Source: Eucalyptus grandis (lineage: Eukaryota; Streptophyta; Magnoliopsida; Myrtales; Myrtaceae). From it: DNA of 64,000 nucleotides. Location: positions 57,977,864 to 58,041,863 of the forward strand of contig NC_052614.1 of NCBI RefSeq assembly GCF_016545825.1, written 5' to 3'. The first letter of the stretch is position 1; every line of letters starts with the position of its first letter. This document shows, piece after piece, positions 22,108 to 40,900 of this stretch. Below the pieces are notes generated by a model. That model saw only the letters and a program-made list of their open reading frames with translations. It did not search any database and was not told the DNA's origin. The translations under genes were made by a program, and so were the position numbers.

Positions 22108-24774
22108 ATCACTATACTAATCTCGTGGGATTACTATCTATCCTTTTATGAAAAGAGATGACCATGACCATCATTTGGTACGTCTATTCATTTTGCCTTT
22201 GCATTACCTTTGCCGGTAAGTTTTTGTACTATCGGTCTTCATTACTGCTTGGTATCACAAGCATTACTCTAGTTATGTAATGAGCTAAAAACGAAGTAGA
22301 ATGGAAACATCAAGCTTGCCACGTTAAATCGGCATGAACCCGCCTGCATTTAGCATATACTGCTCAAGAAAGCTTCACATAGATCTCTCCACTTTTAGGT
22401 AAATAGATCCCGGTATCATCAAACACGGACCTCGTCGATATGTTAACGCTTGAGTCAACACTAAACTGAACGGCCTAAACATAAGATTGTTTAAACTTGC
22501 TCCTACGTCTATTTCATGCAACTATCATGTACGTGACAACTTCGATTGTGCATAAAGATAGAAGTTGAGAATACTATCCAACAACTCCATCTGACGAGAG
22601 AGTCACTCTTTTGGGTGATTAAATCACTAAGCGTTGCAAAATAAAGGAGGTAGGCTTTAGCTTTAGACGTAAAGAAAGTAAATAGCCATGAATGAAAATA
22701 GAACCTCCATGATCCTTTAAGCAACATGCTTTTTCCTAGTACGGCAGATAAGTTCAATATCTTTCAATGGTCACCTAAAAGATACCATATCTTCGCAATT
22801 TATGCATATTTAATATATATCTACTTTGTTAGGTGCAATCCGTGCTTCGGATTCTTATATCATATCTCCTTTGCCTTTATTCATCAAATGGCATTGGTGT
22901 GTAGTATCCAACTATGCAAGTTGCATATCACCCAAAAAAAAAAAGAAGGAAAAATTTCATTTTTTTGGGGAATCAATTTCCGGTGGGTGAATATGATTGA
23001 ATATGCTACCAAATAGCAGTTTGGATTCAGAAATTTACGTGTCATGCCTATTTACAAGACAAGGGAGTCAAAATCCAAACCTGAATTATGCTGACTCCAC
23101 ATTAGGTGTGATGGATTCCCTCAGTTTGTCTATGATATCATACGTAACCTTCAATGGATATGCTTAATTTCACTGCTTTCTTTTGCTTTAGGTTTCTGAT
23201 TTGCGAATATGCCAAATATTGGTACTTCATGAGCTGACCTATCTAAAACAGACTTTTGGGAGACTCTTACGGCCTCCTCGCGTCAAGAGAATCCAAATTT
23301 TGATAAACTAAGACATTTTCACTACTATAGTCCTTGATTAGAAAAAAGACACCGTAAGGCTCCATCTCTATTTATTTTGCGAAAAATATTCATTGCATTT
23401 TCCTGGGAAGTAGGGGCTCCCCATCACCCGGTATCTTAACTGAGCCAAATCGATGACTCAAGCTCCTTTTAAAGTGCAGAAGCTTGTTTGGCATCTCAAT
23501 TTATTAATGGTTTCACCAAAAAGGGGCGACGCGACACCTTTTAAAGTGTACATCGATCGGTAAATTGATAAAAATTGTGAAATGACCCTTATTAATTCTT
23601 GAACAGAATGTATAAATGATGGCAAACTTAAATGTATTAAAGCCGGAGATAACAGTGTCTAGCTATATAGTTTTAGAAATGTAAAGATTAACAATATGAT
23701 AAAATCGAATACTTGGTGTTCTTTGATTGATTGGTGGTCCCTTCTCAAAACTGTTAGAAGCTTGTTTGTAAAACAAATAAAAGTGTCTTGTCCCACTTAG
23801 AAAAGATGGAAGTGTGTGGGCCAACATATAAATATGAAAGCCTTCTAACTTTACCCTTTGAGACAACTGGCTAAGTGGACTTGATCCTACCATACCCGCA
23901 TGTGGATGCCTGAATAATTAGGTGCACTAAGCTCGTTTGTGAGTTCATGGATCATAATTGGCACAATCAACATTTATTATTTTTCATGTATGGGTGGTTA
24001 TTTTCCTAATGGTTATTAGCCATTTTCTCAATTGAAGATAATGGGCTAAAAAGGCTTGATCCTATAATACCCACACGCAAGTGCACAAATAATTAGGTGC
24101 ACTTAGCTCGCTTGTGAGCTCAATAATTGGCACATTCAACATTTATTTTTTATTTTTTATATATATGGGCAGTTATTAACTTTTGAAAAGTTTTATTTGT
24201 TCAAACATTGATTTTCACAAGTTATAAAATTCAGAATAAAAAAAATTATTGATTATTTTCATTTTTAATCCGCATTTTCAATATGTCTTTTGAGGAAGTA
24301 CTGTTCACAATGCAACATTTCCCGAAGAGTTGCATCTATTCTTAAAGACTTACATAAATTTGTCATTTTCCATCTCATATATTTTCATTTAGTCGTTTTT
24401 TCTTTCTAAAAAGTACTATCATTGTTTTCAATTGTTTTTTTTTTTTTTTTAAGTTTTCGAAGAAACACTAGAATTGTTATCTGGTATTTTCGTTGACACT
24501 TTGTTATATTCATGAGGAATTTTGATAGTAAGTATTAGCAACATTGTAAAGACCATATCTTTTCACACCTCAAAGTCTGATTTCATTATGCCCCATTAAA
24601 TTTTTACCAACACAAACAACAATTCAAATACTTATATCCATGATCAACAAGTTAACAACGGTTACAAAAAATCAAAAGCACTATATATGGCTCATATAAT
24701 TTTAGCCAATTCTATTTTGAAATAGTTACCCAACAATAACCATCCTTACTACTGGCCAAGGCCTTCTCCATTAC
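22108..24774. other. Intergenic with a local tandem duplication
   Basis: No gene is recognised. A diverged direct duplication with a period of about 175 bp is seen at 23869-24001 and 24044-24172; both copies contain AATAATTAGGTGCACT, AGCTCG, TTGTGAG and AATTGGCACA. Confidence 0.55.
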
Positions 24775-24980
24775 TTTTTTTTTTTTTTTTTTTTTTTGTC
24801 GGTCCCTCTTATTCCTACTCTGACTCGCTCGCGACTTGTGCCTTGCCTCTTGCAGTTAGGCATGGGAGTCGCAACCCACTCGCGAAACTTACGCGTCCCT
24901 ACCCCCCATCCCCCGAGGAGGTGGGGATTTGAACCCCCACCTCCCCCTTCCATGTTGGAAGGGTGGCCACTAGTGCAAAC
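24775..24980 (-). mobile_element. tRNA-derived SINE
   Basis: On the minus strand the segment has an A-box-like TGCACTAGTGG (24967-24977), a perfect B-box GGTTCAAATCC (24925-24935) at tRNA-like spacing, a GC-rich body and a terminal poly-A (T run at 24777-24797). This is the layout of a tRNA-related SINE transcribed by RNA polymerase III. It is not a tRNA gene, because acceptor and anticodon stems cannot be formed. The 5' edge is approximate and no target duplication was recognised. Confidence 0.65.
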
Positions 24981-25197
24981 TTTTCAGCTTCGTTACTTGA
25001 TGGCTACGTCAAATTTTCTCTTTCATATATATTTCTCTGATAGTTGCATCCGAGATTATCGGCTCTAAGTCTTCTTCTCTTCTTCATAATTGCCACTAGT
25101 GCAAACTTTTCAGCTTCGTTACTTGATGGCTACATCAAATTTTCTCTTTCATATATATTTCTCTGATAGTTGCATCCGAGATTATCGGCTCTAACAC
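24966..25197. repeat. Near-identical tandem duplication of about 106 bp
   Basis: 24966-25071 and 25092-25197 are the same sequence with one visible difference (TACGTCAAA against TACATCAAA), separated by 20 bp. The first copy starts within the 5' end of the SINE. The near identity implies a recent event. Confidence 0.85.
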
Positions 25198-26631
25198 TTG
25201 TACTGTTACTTTATTCTTACGCTATAGACTATTACATCAATCATGCCCTTTTGTCACTTGAGTCAACCTCCATTTGTCGACATTCCACTTCTAGAGCTGG
25301 CTATCTTCACTTATGCCGTCCGTCGACTAAAACCAGTTTTCCTATCGATTAATTGAATTTGCCGACTCAGAGTTTTCAACACTCGGCCAATTTTTTCTCT
25401 GCTGCACCTTGCCGGATCTCTTCCATTCTCAATAGCCGAGCAAAGACTTGGACATCTTTTGGTGTCAACACCAATCATGATGATCCAAAGTAATTTCTAA
25501 CACAATAGATTCCCGAATTCCGATATCAGTAGGGAAAAAGAAATAGTACATTAAATGAAAGCACCAATCAAGGGTCTATCGATCATACAAACCGTTGGCC
25601 GATCTCGAGAACTAAATAAAGTCTCGATATACTAAATTTGTACATTAAATGGACTTTTTTTTTGGTCGGTATATTAAATGGACTTCACCAGCCAGCTAAT
25701 ATGAAAATAGGCGGCATATTTTATGACTGAATGAATGATGCGTAAGAACTCTTCAATATCACATCTTTGACAAAATAAATAATACTTAATTTCATTGGAA
25801 TTCCAAATATGAACCTCGACGTATATTCAATCGATATAATTTCCTAAGGTTTATTAGAGTTGGGGTGACCCACATTCATTCGTATCTTATGAACCTTAGG
25901 CGGTGATTTATGTGCCTTAACTTACATATTTCCATGTGATCAAATTCAATTAAAGATAGCATAGAGAAATAAGCAGTGGGAAGAGAGCCTATTATCTATA
26001 TCTGCCAGCTCACACCTTTATTTATCTATAATGCATTATTGGGATTAACTGGAATATAAGATTATGTTATTTATTATACTCCTATGTTCTTGGCATTAAT
26101 TATGTCCTATTTTATGAATTTTCTGGTCTAGGTCGCGTACACTGCACTATGCCAGAAGCTGTCAATTCATCAGTTCCGTTGACTTCGCTACAATGAAATA
26201 CTGTTTGACTTTTGAGAGGCTCAACGAAAATTATAAAGTAATCTGAAGCACGATTATCAGAGAAGGATCCATGTTTTGAGGAAAGGAAAACAATATTAAA
26301 ATATAGTGAGAGATAATTAAATTTTTTAAAACTTAAGGTGATGCGACTAAGACATCTCTAACAACTTGTACATGCTAATGTCACAGATTGGTGGACAGTA
26401 TGGATCACCTCAGCACAAGAATGTCCGATTTTTTCATGTTTGATTTCCTGTTGATCGTACTGTTAATTGTCCGGTTGAGTAATTAGCATATAATGTGTGT
26501 TTAGAATGGCTTCTTTTAGTTCTTTTCTTATGGTTTTACTCTTGCTATTTTGTTTAATTATTCTTGAAGATGAATTATAATCATATACTTTTAGCAAGGG
26601 ATGAAATCATGAAAAGACTTCGATTCATTAA
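25198..26631. other. Intergenic, nothing recognised
   Basis: AT-rich sequence with no convincing gene, RNA gene or mobile-element ends. Confidence 0.6.
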
Positions 26632-27335
26632 GGGCCTGCATGTTTTTATTCTTTATTTTTGTTTCTGAACACTTTTTTTGTTTTTTTTTCCAGAACAAAA
26701 AATGAACAAAACGCGTTTGTTTGCGTTTTTGTTCCAAAATTATTTTTTTATTCCTTAAACACATCTAAAACAGAAACAAGAAACAAAAATAAAATTGTTT
26801 CTTGTTCTAGAAACACTTTTGAAGAAACAAAAATATATATATATATTTCTTCTCTCTCTTCTCTTTTCTTCTTCTTTTCTTCTTCTTTTTCTTTGGCCGC
26901 CGCCGGCCTCGGCCATGGCCGGCGACCGGCCGTCGAGGGTCGGTGACGCCGTCGAGGGTCGGCGACCTTGCCGGAGCGTCGCTGCCCCCCGAGGCCGAGC
27001 CTCGCCCGCGCCAACGAGGCCGAGCCTCGCCCAACCACGGTGAGGCTCGGCCTCGCCGAGGGGTCGACAAGCCTCGCCGTGGGCGGGCGAGGCCGCCGGC
27101 CGAAATAAGAAAAATAAAAAATAAAGGAAAAAATGAAAAATAAAATAAAAATATTAAAAATTAAAAGAAACAAAAAAATAACATAAATTTACCAAATGCG
27201 TTTCTATTCATTTTTTATTCCCGAACAAGTTTACAAAACGCATCTTTTCGGTAAAAAATTGTTCCCGAATGAAACACTTTTTTCTATTTATGTTCCCTTG
27301 AACAATTTTTTAATAGAAACGTTACAAACGCGCCC
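26632..27335. mobile_element. PIF/Harbinger-like non-autonomous element with GC-rich core
   Basis: About 704 bp flanked by TAA (26629-26631 and 27336-27338). The ends start GGGCCTGCATGTTT and, reversed, GGGCGCGTTTGTAACG. The outer parts are AT-rich and contain the phrases AACAAAA and GAAACAA many times. The centre (about 26894-27103) is extremely GC-rich and made of phrases such as GAGGCCGAGCCTCGCC. No transposase is present. The TAA target duplication and GGGC start suggest PIF/Harbinger, as for the element at 60498-61272. Confidence 0.65.
26894..27103. repeat. GC-rich cassette, copy 1
   Basis: The core of the element at 26632-27335. It contains TGGCCGGCGACC near its start and repeated GAGGCCGAGCCTCGCC-type palindromes. 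Similar cassettes occur at about 60786-61078 and 62160-62555. Long open frames across it are a consequence of composition. Confidence 0.6.
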
Positions 27336-30300
27336 TAAATCTCTCATATTTCCAAATGTGCATAGGGGGTTCATGTATGCAAAAATTGAACATTTGAAAT
27401 ATGAAGTACAAACAACTTTATTATGAAAAACTTGAATCATTAGATTATAAATAAAAAGTACATCAAAGTTTGCAATTTTTTTTTTATGAAGGTTATTGAA
27501 GGATATTGGGAAAGATTAAAATTGAAATTTACAGGAGATAAGATACAGTAATTAACTTATGCATACTTCCAAATAAGTTATTAAGGAAATTTAAAGAAGA
27601 AGAAAAAATGATTGAGATCTCTTCCAAATAGGGTGTCCTTTTTGCTAAATTAAAGTACAAATTACATGCTCTTATTCTAGTAACACTAGCAATTGTAGAC
27701 ATGCAGTGCATGTGCACAAGAAACATACATTTGAAAGATTGAGCAAATGGCACTTTGACATGTGAACTATTCAATAAAGAAAAGAAATAACTGATGAACG
27801 TGATACAAAGAAAATGGTATAAATATATGTGAAGAGAGAATAATATTTCCAGTTATGGGATTTACTAAAAGGCTTGTATGATAGAAAATATCCAAGTTTT
27901 TACATTGAAACATGTGAGGGATATATAAAGTGATGAACTTATACATTTCCCCATATTTGTAAATAAATAATTAAAGATATTTCGGAAAAAAATAATAATT
28001 GAGATCCCATGAGAGTATAAGGTCCCCTAACCTTTATAGAGTATTATTAAGTCTAAGAAAAATGAGTTTTTTTATCTTCTACAAATCAGAGAGGCTTGTC
28101 ATTTACCCCTAAGACATTTAATTTTGATTACTTCTTAAGGGGTAAAGTCAAAAACTTAAGAAATATGGCTCTAGTGTAATAGCTATTGCAATGTAATGTA
28201 AAAGAGTTATGATAACTATTATGTTGTTTGGTTTAAATAATGTGAATACCTATTACACGTTTGGTTTTATGAATGTCATATGTAAGAAGAGGGGAGCATC
28301 ATCGGAACTTCCAACAGATCCTAAAATCAAATTAGAGGAAATATAGCAATATTACTTTAATATTCACTCATAATTACTTTATTCGTGAGCTTAATACTCC
28401 AACATTTGATTTATTACAGATTTTACTTCTTTTAGTCATTTATAAAAGATTATAAGTGAAAGTCAAGCACATAACATGTGATCATATGAAAATAGGTATC
28501 GCAATATAGGAATTATCATTTCCGTATCCATTTATGAGTGTGATATTATATAATTACAATCAATGTTGTAATTACATAGATAATATAAATAGATTTATAT
28601 TACTAATTCTGCGTACAAACATTGTACTAGGTGATGAAAACTGTAATAGACTTGTAATGCAACAATCACTGCCGCAACCGAACAAGTGGTGGTTTTAAAA
28701 TAAAAAAAATCACACCACACGACCCGTGGTCTTTCCTCAATACCAATCATGAACCATTTCACTTAATTTTCGAACCGCATTCCCCTCTGCCAAAAGCCAT
28801 TTGTAACCCTTAGAAGGGCGCTCGTTGACCTTCTAGGGCTTGGATACAGTGACAAGGTCGACGACTCCAAGGTTGTTTTGGAAAAAATTAAGTGCTAAAA
28901 CCGGATCGATTAGCTTTGACTGAACAAACTTTGTTTTAAGGGATTAAAAACAGAGTTGAGCACAACTCTGTCTATTTTATTTTTGTCAAAAGAAGAGGCG
29001 TGGGAAGACGGCGAAGGGAGGGAATGAACAGACGAGACGTGTCTCGAGACTATTGAATAATTGAAGTCAGCTCCAAGCTTAGAGCTGACATTTTATCAGT
29101 AACTTCGGAATTCCCAACACGTTAGGCATCGACTGGGTCTTATTCAAAGATGGACTTGCTAAGCATTATCATCAATTTTCAAAACACTGATTGCGGAGTG
29201 TGCAACCAGATCGATTCTGCCTGAGAATTGGACTAGATCCGATTCTCAATTTCAAGTAACGACCCACGGAGAAACCAAATCCATTTCAGAATGATATTAT
29301 AAAGCTAAGAAAAGTATTAAAAGAAACCTACTTTCTCTATTTCTTAGGCTAAGGTGTTATATAAATTTATTGCAAATATCATTTTGTTGTTTTTTTGTTT
29401 TCATGTTGGAAGAAGTTGGAGTAATGTTTTTATGAATGAATGAGAAATGGATTTTTAAAATTTATGTTTTATGTTATGTATTTAAACTTTTTATTATTTA
29501 TAAGTATATGTGTTTATCTTATAAATTGTCGCTTTTGGCATATATGGATTTACGTTATTCATCTTTTACTTTGAACTTGCTCATATTATATCATTGCAAA
29601 AAAACAAAAACAAAAGAAAAAAAATGAAACCGGAAAAATAAACAAAATAAAAATGGGTTTTTGGGTAGACCCTGGAATCGAACTGAAAAAATAAGGCAGA
29701 TTCTAGAATCGATTCCAGACCAAACATGATAGGTTTCAAGTTCTAAAAATTAGAAACTAGTCCTAATAGGATAAGTTCCATATTCCAAATTCATAATATA
29801 CCAACTCTGAAGTCGATTAACTCTCGACGATCGCACAATAAACTAAAAACAGCTTCCTTTCTCAGTCCATCAACAATCATCTCGAAAGTCCCCGTAACAA
29901 AATCCATGATGCATTTTGGTCAAGACAAAACATCATACTTACAAATCAAATCAAATCAAATCAAATCAAAGTGTAGTCTGTCGGAATACAAAGGTAACGC
30001 ATTTAACCTAAGAAAAAACGTTAATCATTATTAGCAGTTCAGCCTTTTAGTGAAATGAAGCAGGCCTTCCACGTTTAAAGCACCGTTTCAATTTATGCCT
30101 CTTCTTTTGGCAAGTGAACCTTCCACGAAACCAAAGGGGATGCTATTTAAAAGATCATTACATGCTTCTATTTACTACTGCAATGTCCTCGTACGTCAAC
30201 AACCCTCCTACCAAAACTTGCCAGATGAACTTGCATCACATACCAAGTACCTTTCAGATCTCTTTCCACAGTCGGCTTAGAGATTGCTGAGGAATAGAAG

Positions 30301-31099
30301 ATGGAATAAGAACGTGCAGAAGATTGTCGGCACCACGATCTCACAAATTCCTGGGAAATTTTTGTAGCTCCATGAAGAATTAAGAGCATTTAACTCATGC
30401 TTTTCTTATTTAAATTAACTCATAGGCAAAGTGCAAATACGATGAGATATAAATATTTTTCATAAGATATCACCTGAATAAATTAAAAGCATTCAAGTGA
30501 TCAAGCGCCGAATAGAAAACATATTGATATTGTGCTAAGGAGATGTAGGTTGCACACCAAGGAGGAGGAGGAGACATACGTACAATGAAATATAATAGTA
30601 AATACTGTCTATACTTTCATTTAAGCGAATAATCCGTCGAATCATATGGGTTTTAGTGAGATTCACTTCATCCAACTAATAACATGATTCGGTTGTAATT
30701 AATACATTATCAAAATATCGCCTATCACATTCTGAAAAATGGAGTGAGCCAAATAAGAAAAAAGGGAAAAATAATAATAAGCTTTTTTAAGCGTGGGGAT
30801 TTACCTAACTATAATGGACCATTGAAAAAAAGGGGAAAAAATGCGAGTGCTTAACCATGATCAGATGCGCGAAGAAAAACACAGGCAAATGAGGCATCAT
30901 GATGGGGGGCATTACAATCTTTTTCGAATCACTTTGCAAAGGAAAGAAAAAAGGGCGTAAAGAAAGGTAACCGAGCTCATAAAATAATACACGGTTATGT
31001 CAAATATAAAACTGGCACAAACAACGGAAGTGGCAGACAGATGATGTGGATAGGATCATAACGTTTTTAAAACAGGACATCGACACCGTGGCCCGTCGC
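27336..31099. other. Intergenic, AT-rich; CAAAT microsatellite
   Basis: No gene is recognised. A perfect CAAAT pentanucleotide repeat of five units lies at about 29942-29970. A stretch near 29650-29800 has repeated phrases of the type GGAATCGA/GATTCCA and may be an old repeat. Confidence 0.55.
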
Positions 31100-31107
31100 T
31101 GACGTCA
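31100..31107. promoter_or_regulatory. TGACGTCA palindrome upstream of CKX7
   Basis: A perfect TGACGTCA octamer about 80 bp before the candidate TATA box. It is the classical binding site of TGA and other bZIP factors. Function is inferred from position. Confidence 0.45.
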
Positions 31108-31121
31108 TAATTCGATGTTGA

Positions 31122-35839
<4,718 letters not shown>

Positions 35840-37873
35840 GGTTTTTATCTTTTGTCCTTTCCATTGCAAGATTGGTTCTGAACAATGTTGGGGAGCGATG
35901 TAAATGGAATATTTTTCGTGATCAAAATCGAAAATTGCTTCTTGGGTCTTCCCCACCTTGCCACCCTTTCTCCGTAGAAAAGACAGACATGGGTTCTTGC
36001 GGATATCAAGCTGTAAAGCAAACCGAGGTCACATCACATACGCCCACCCCCACCCCCAATCAATCTCGGACAGTTCTAATGTCCCGATGTCTCGTCCGAG
36101 GGAAAATCATTAACCTAAGTCTTTAACTTCATGATTAGTTCGAAAAGATCGGTTGACTACGACAAACACCAACTGTCCATTTTAACATTGTTTTCTCCTT
36201 TTTCTCTCCAATGGTCAATGATTTCGCAACGTAACAGAGGATAAGAAAGGAATCCACGCCCATGTTAGGCATCAAGATTCTCGCACTTTCATCTTTTTCT
36301 TCGCTCTTTTCCATGCGAAAACGAAATCAGACAGCCAAAAAGCTGCCCGCTTTCTCTCTTTTTTCTCGACTATTAACGATCAGATCTCGTCCGGGGGTTC
36401 TTGTTGGGTCCATGCAAAATCAAATCTTACTCGGGTTCCTACAATTTGCAGGCACTTCTCCTTTTCTCCCCACCTCTCTCTCTTCTTCCCTTCTTCTTGC
36501 CCTAAAAAGGAGAGTCGAAAATGGTCGAGAAACAAGGGTAAAAAAAATGGTGGGTCCCGCGTTTTTATTAGCTTTCTTTAAGGAGGCAATTATAAGATTC
36601 TGGGCTAAAAAGGGGAAAGGGAAGGAGAGAGGGGGAGGCAATTATAAGATCATGATTTCTTGTAAGGCGGACCGGCCAATGAGGAGGCGTCGTCCCTAGG
36701 GTTTTTAATCCCATGCAATGCAAAAGCGCACCGTTTTACGTCCCCCTCCCGCATCCCGCCGCTCGGTAAACGTGTCATGCACGGACGTGTCAAATCTCCG
36801 AGTTCCCCACAAGAGGGCATAAGGGCGAGTAGGGCTCGACGCGCGCCCGAGCGCGTGAGGGCGAAGCGCCTCTCCAGCCACGTCGGATGGTGGCCAGGTT
36901 GGAGCCTCGGAGGATCCTACCCTTTTTCGCTTTTCTTGTTCATTGAGAAGTCCACCGTTGTTGCTTCAACATTAAGATAATATACTATGGAACTTTGAGT
37001 CTTAGACTTCTATAAACTCATATCATGAAGAGAGATATCATTTTTTATGTACCATCTTTGTACTCGTGATCCATTTTTTTACTGTGATTTGCGGATGAGT
37101 CATATTTCTTTGGTCTCTAGTTGAAGGGAAACCCCTTTGATCGACTTTTTTATCAGTGAAATATATAGGTGATGCTGATTGCTTTTGTCCCCGCCCCGAT
37201 TGCTTGTATCCCCACCAATCTTCCTCTAGTTGGGGATGGAGGAGATAAAGATAATGACATGCCACTAAGAAAATTTATCTGTCAAGCTCAATGAGTTACA
37301 AACAAAAATATCATTCACATTTAAATTAAGTATGGGTGGTGTCCATATTTTATAACCCACTAACAAAATGTCCAGTTAGAGAGCTCTCTAGAATATCAAT
37401 CTTAATAGAATTCACAATACCCATTTTCTTGAAAATGTGCGTGTGGATTTTGCATATACGATAGATCATGGATACAGTACCTTCAACCAGAAGCATTGTG
37501 TTGAATTCATGTATTCAATAACACCTTTTATCTCCATGATATTATGACTCAGCAGTCAGCACCCACCTTGACTAGTTTTGCTAGAGACAAAACCGCCCAA
37601 ATATCTTGTCATTAGCCTTTGCTATATACACATGTCCATCACTTTTTCAAGATTTTGCACACCCCATCTTGCCAATCTATCTCTAATTCTAGAAGCACGG
37701 GGCACATGTTAAGAATGTGCTTTGGCATCACATTCCATGAGTAGGCACGACTTCCCGCTCGCTCTTCACACATCGCATGGCCACTAGACTTCTCCGTAAT
37801 CCAAAACCAAAAGTGTGTATGGGGGCTTTTCATTGAATTTGCAACTTTCCACCGCCATCTTTGTCTTCATAAA

Positions 37874-37908
<35 letters not shown>

Positions 37909-40900
37909 GTTGGCAACTTTAGTGCAGCATGTGAACGATCTGCTTTTTCATGGAATAAGATCCCCCTTTCCGAATGAGAGAAAAAAGGCAGATGGGAGTT
38001 AGGTCGAACTTTAAACGAGGAGCTCGGCATGGAACGATGATAAAAGATGGAGATGACTTTGTTTTTCTTCACTAGATCTCCCACGATCCTCCACGCACCG
38101 TATCTCCCCGTGATGCGTGTGGAGTAGCCAAAGAGGGGAATATTCTAAGTTACGTACCCATTTTTGGTCATGCATATCCATGCATCCACACATGCGTATT
38201 GCGTACTGCACCAGGTCATCGTTCTTGCCGATGCGAATCACGTGTCCCTGTTTTTTTATTCAAAGAATTTGACCTAAAAAATACGAGAAGCTATTCATGC
38301 AATTTAATTAAAAGTGGTTATGTTGCCGGCGGATCCAATTACCCGAATTTCAAAAGTTCGAAAAATGGATGGTTACCATGTCATCGAAATGAGAAGATAT
38401 GGCTATCTAGAAAATTGTATGTCAAGATATGCCATTGCTGCGAAAATCTCTATATTAGACAATGAGAGTATTTAAAAAATCTTGCGTGAAGAAGAAAATA
38501 TGTGTACATAGAACTCTGAAAGTAATAGTTCCAACTCCGTCATTGATGATAGTTATAAGATTGGGTAAGTATCACTTATGAACATGCCATAGATCAAATT
38601 ACATTTTTAATATAGTCCCTCTATCAACTATTATAGGATTTTTTTTTCTTTACCAAAAAAAAAAAACTATTATAGGATTTTTTTGTAGGAGTTTTTTGAC
38701 AATAAAGTTAGGCGACATAAAGTCCCTAAAAGAAACAAGGAAAAAATACAAGCAAGAATCCTCATGCTCTCCAGCTACGTAGATACCCTAGTTGATGAAT
38801 AATCTATTCGTCAACTAGAGTATAGCCTTGAAAATGCAAACTCGCCATCATCCAAGAAGTTACAAAAATGGCAAGAGAAAAAAGGGAGACTTGGAGCAGT
38901 TGACAGCTTTTCAACATCTTTTTCTTAACCCTTTTGTCACGAATGACTGGTCAATCGAATCCAGCAAAAGTGGGGTACGCTGCTTTTGAGGATGCTGATT
39001 CTACGAATCAGATCGCTCTGTGTTGGTTTCTGTCTTTTAATAAGCATTGCAAGTTGGAAGGTGAATCGCTGCCTTTGCCCACAAAGCTCATGTCAATGTA
39101 AATAAGCTGTGCGAAATCTATGGTCCACACGACAAAACTTGCCAGTGCGATATAATTAAATAGAGAAAGGGAAACCCAACTGGCCGAAAAAGAAAAGAAA
39201 AACCTAAGAAAGATTGGAAGTTCTTGGAAGTAGGACCTGTGCGCCATTAGCATGAATTACATGGTGCAACTTGGTGACACAAATATTTAGGAATTAGATG
39301 ACACAACTTAGTTGTTTCAAGTGTGAAAACATCTAAACCCTAAATCTTAAATTATAAAACTTATAGAGTAGACTACTTGCGTGATGATTCGTGGGGGATT
39401 ATCCCCTATGTATAAAAAAATTAACACGGTATGACATACAATACCGGATGTAAACATATTTTTCCTTTATTTTTTCAAACTATTATAAGTTTGCACAATC
39501 TGCTGTTTAATATTATGATTAATTTTGGCATCTCGAATACGTGTGACTACACGCCACTTGATGATCAATCCGCATTCCGACGCTTTTTAAAACTTCAATT
39601 TTCACGTTTAAGAGAAGTTAATATTATGACTAATCCTTATTTCAAGATGTTTAACCGGTCAAGATCGAAATCAACTCTATGTCATCATGAGCATGACTTG
39701 GATGAAGATACCTTTCTAGACAACTCATGAGATTAATTTGGACCACCACACTGATCTTAATGAAATTTCGTATAACATTCAATGTGAGTGTACAGAATCC
39801 GAAAATATATATAGCCATGAATGACATGTGTGTCATTATGTCCTTTTCTTCAAGGGACTGATCTAAATAAAAACAAAGACTTTCCCATCAAAGATGGTCC
39901 ACATTTTACAACTGTATATAGTAAACCAAGGCCCACCTCAGAAAAAATAATTTTTGGTTTGTAAGCACTAAGTTACATCAAATCCCAATTGGCATTTGCT
40001 TGGTGGTGTATAGAAAAGACAAAGTGGTCCAGCTAAGGAAAAGAAAAGAGCCCATGAAAACTTAAGATTTTGTCACAGTGTGCAATTGCTGCTTTGGAAG
40101 CTAGGGTTAGAAGCTGAGTGACCCACCAAAGGAGATTGGACAACACCGAAAAAGCAAAGATACAAAAGAACAAAATCAATTAATTGAGAAGTTGATAATT
40201 GATGAAATCTATCAGAATTTTGATGCCATGGGCCAAAGATAGTGCGCCCCACAAAATGTCGACTTTGACAATCTAATGAATGAGACAGAGCATGTTTGCT
40301 TGTCTTGCAGTTAGGTCATGGGAATTTTGTTCACATTGAAGCTAATCACGGACTTGATGAGTGGAGGATTGGCATGCCAAGCCCTTGTACCTGTTTTTGT
40401 TTTTACTTTTTCGTATCGAGCTTTATTTTGTTTATAAATATATATAGCTATTGAGTTAGTGAATAAAATGGGCACTGGCTCTACTCCGCAGAACTTATAG
40501 CAGTGGCTAGAAATATAATACTATCCTTAGTGCGTAATTTTATCTATTTAGATGAAGGTGAAATTTTAATATTTAAATATAACACTCTACCTCACGTGTA
40601 GACTGGATTTTGGCCTAAAACCAAAACATGAAAATAGACCCAGATGAGGCAAATAGAGGTTTGGAAAAATTTGACCTCCGTATCTCCTACTTCCGCTTTG
40701 ATACCATGAAAGATTTTCTAAAACTCTTGCCAATTTTTTTAAGAATTTTAACTGTTAGACGAATAAGTGATTTTAACATTTGAATATAATGTTTTACTAA
40801 CTTCGGGCAAAAAGGTCATAAAGATGTAAGTTCATAAGAGGATTGCCATGAGCTGTTCATGTTCTTACTTTTGCGCCATCTTCTTTGTTGCTTCCATGGA

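Noticed and set aside
24921..24940. Possible tRNA gene suggested by the GGTTCAAATCC B-box
   Set aside because: Neither acceptor nor anticodon stem can be formed and a poly-A tail follows; a SINE explains it better.
26748..27173. Long overlapping open frames on both strands in the GC-rich core
   Set aside because: They arise from a stop-poor GC-rich composition, encode low-complexity Arg/Pro/Ala sequence and lie inside a mobile element.
28165..28680. Possible MITE with AGTG-type ends
   Set aside because: The two ends match only weakly and no target duplication is visible.
36262..36699. Open frame of about 145 codons downstream of CKX7
   Set aside because: Begins in pyrimidine-rich DNA, low-complexity Ser/Leu then Lys/Arg-rich, contains a direct DNA repeat; no domain.
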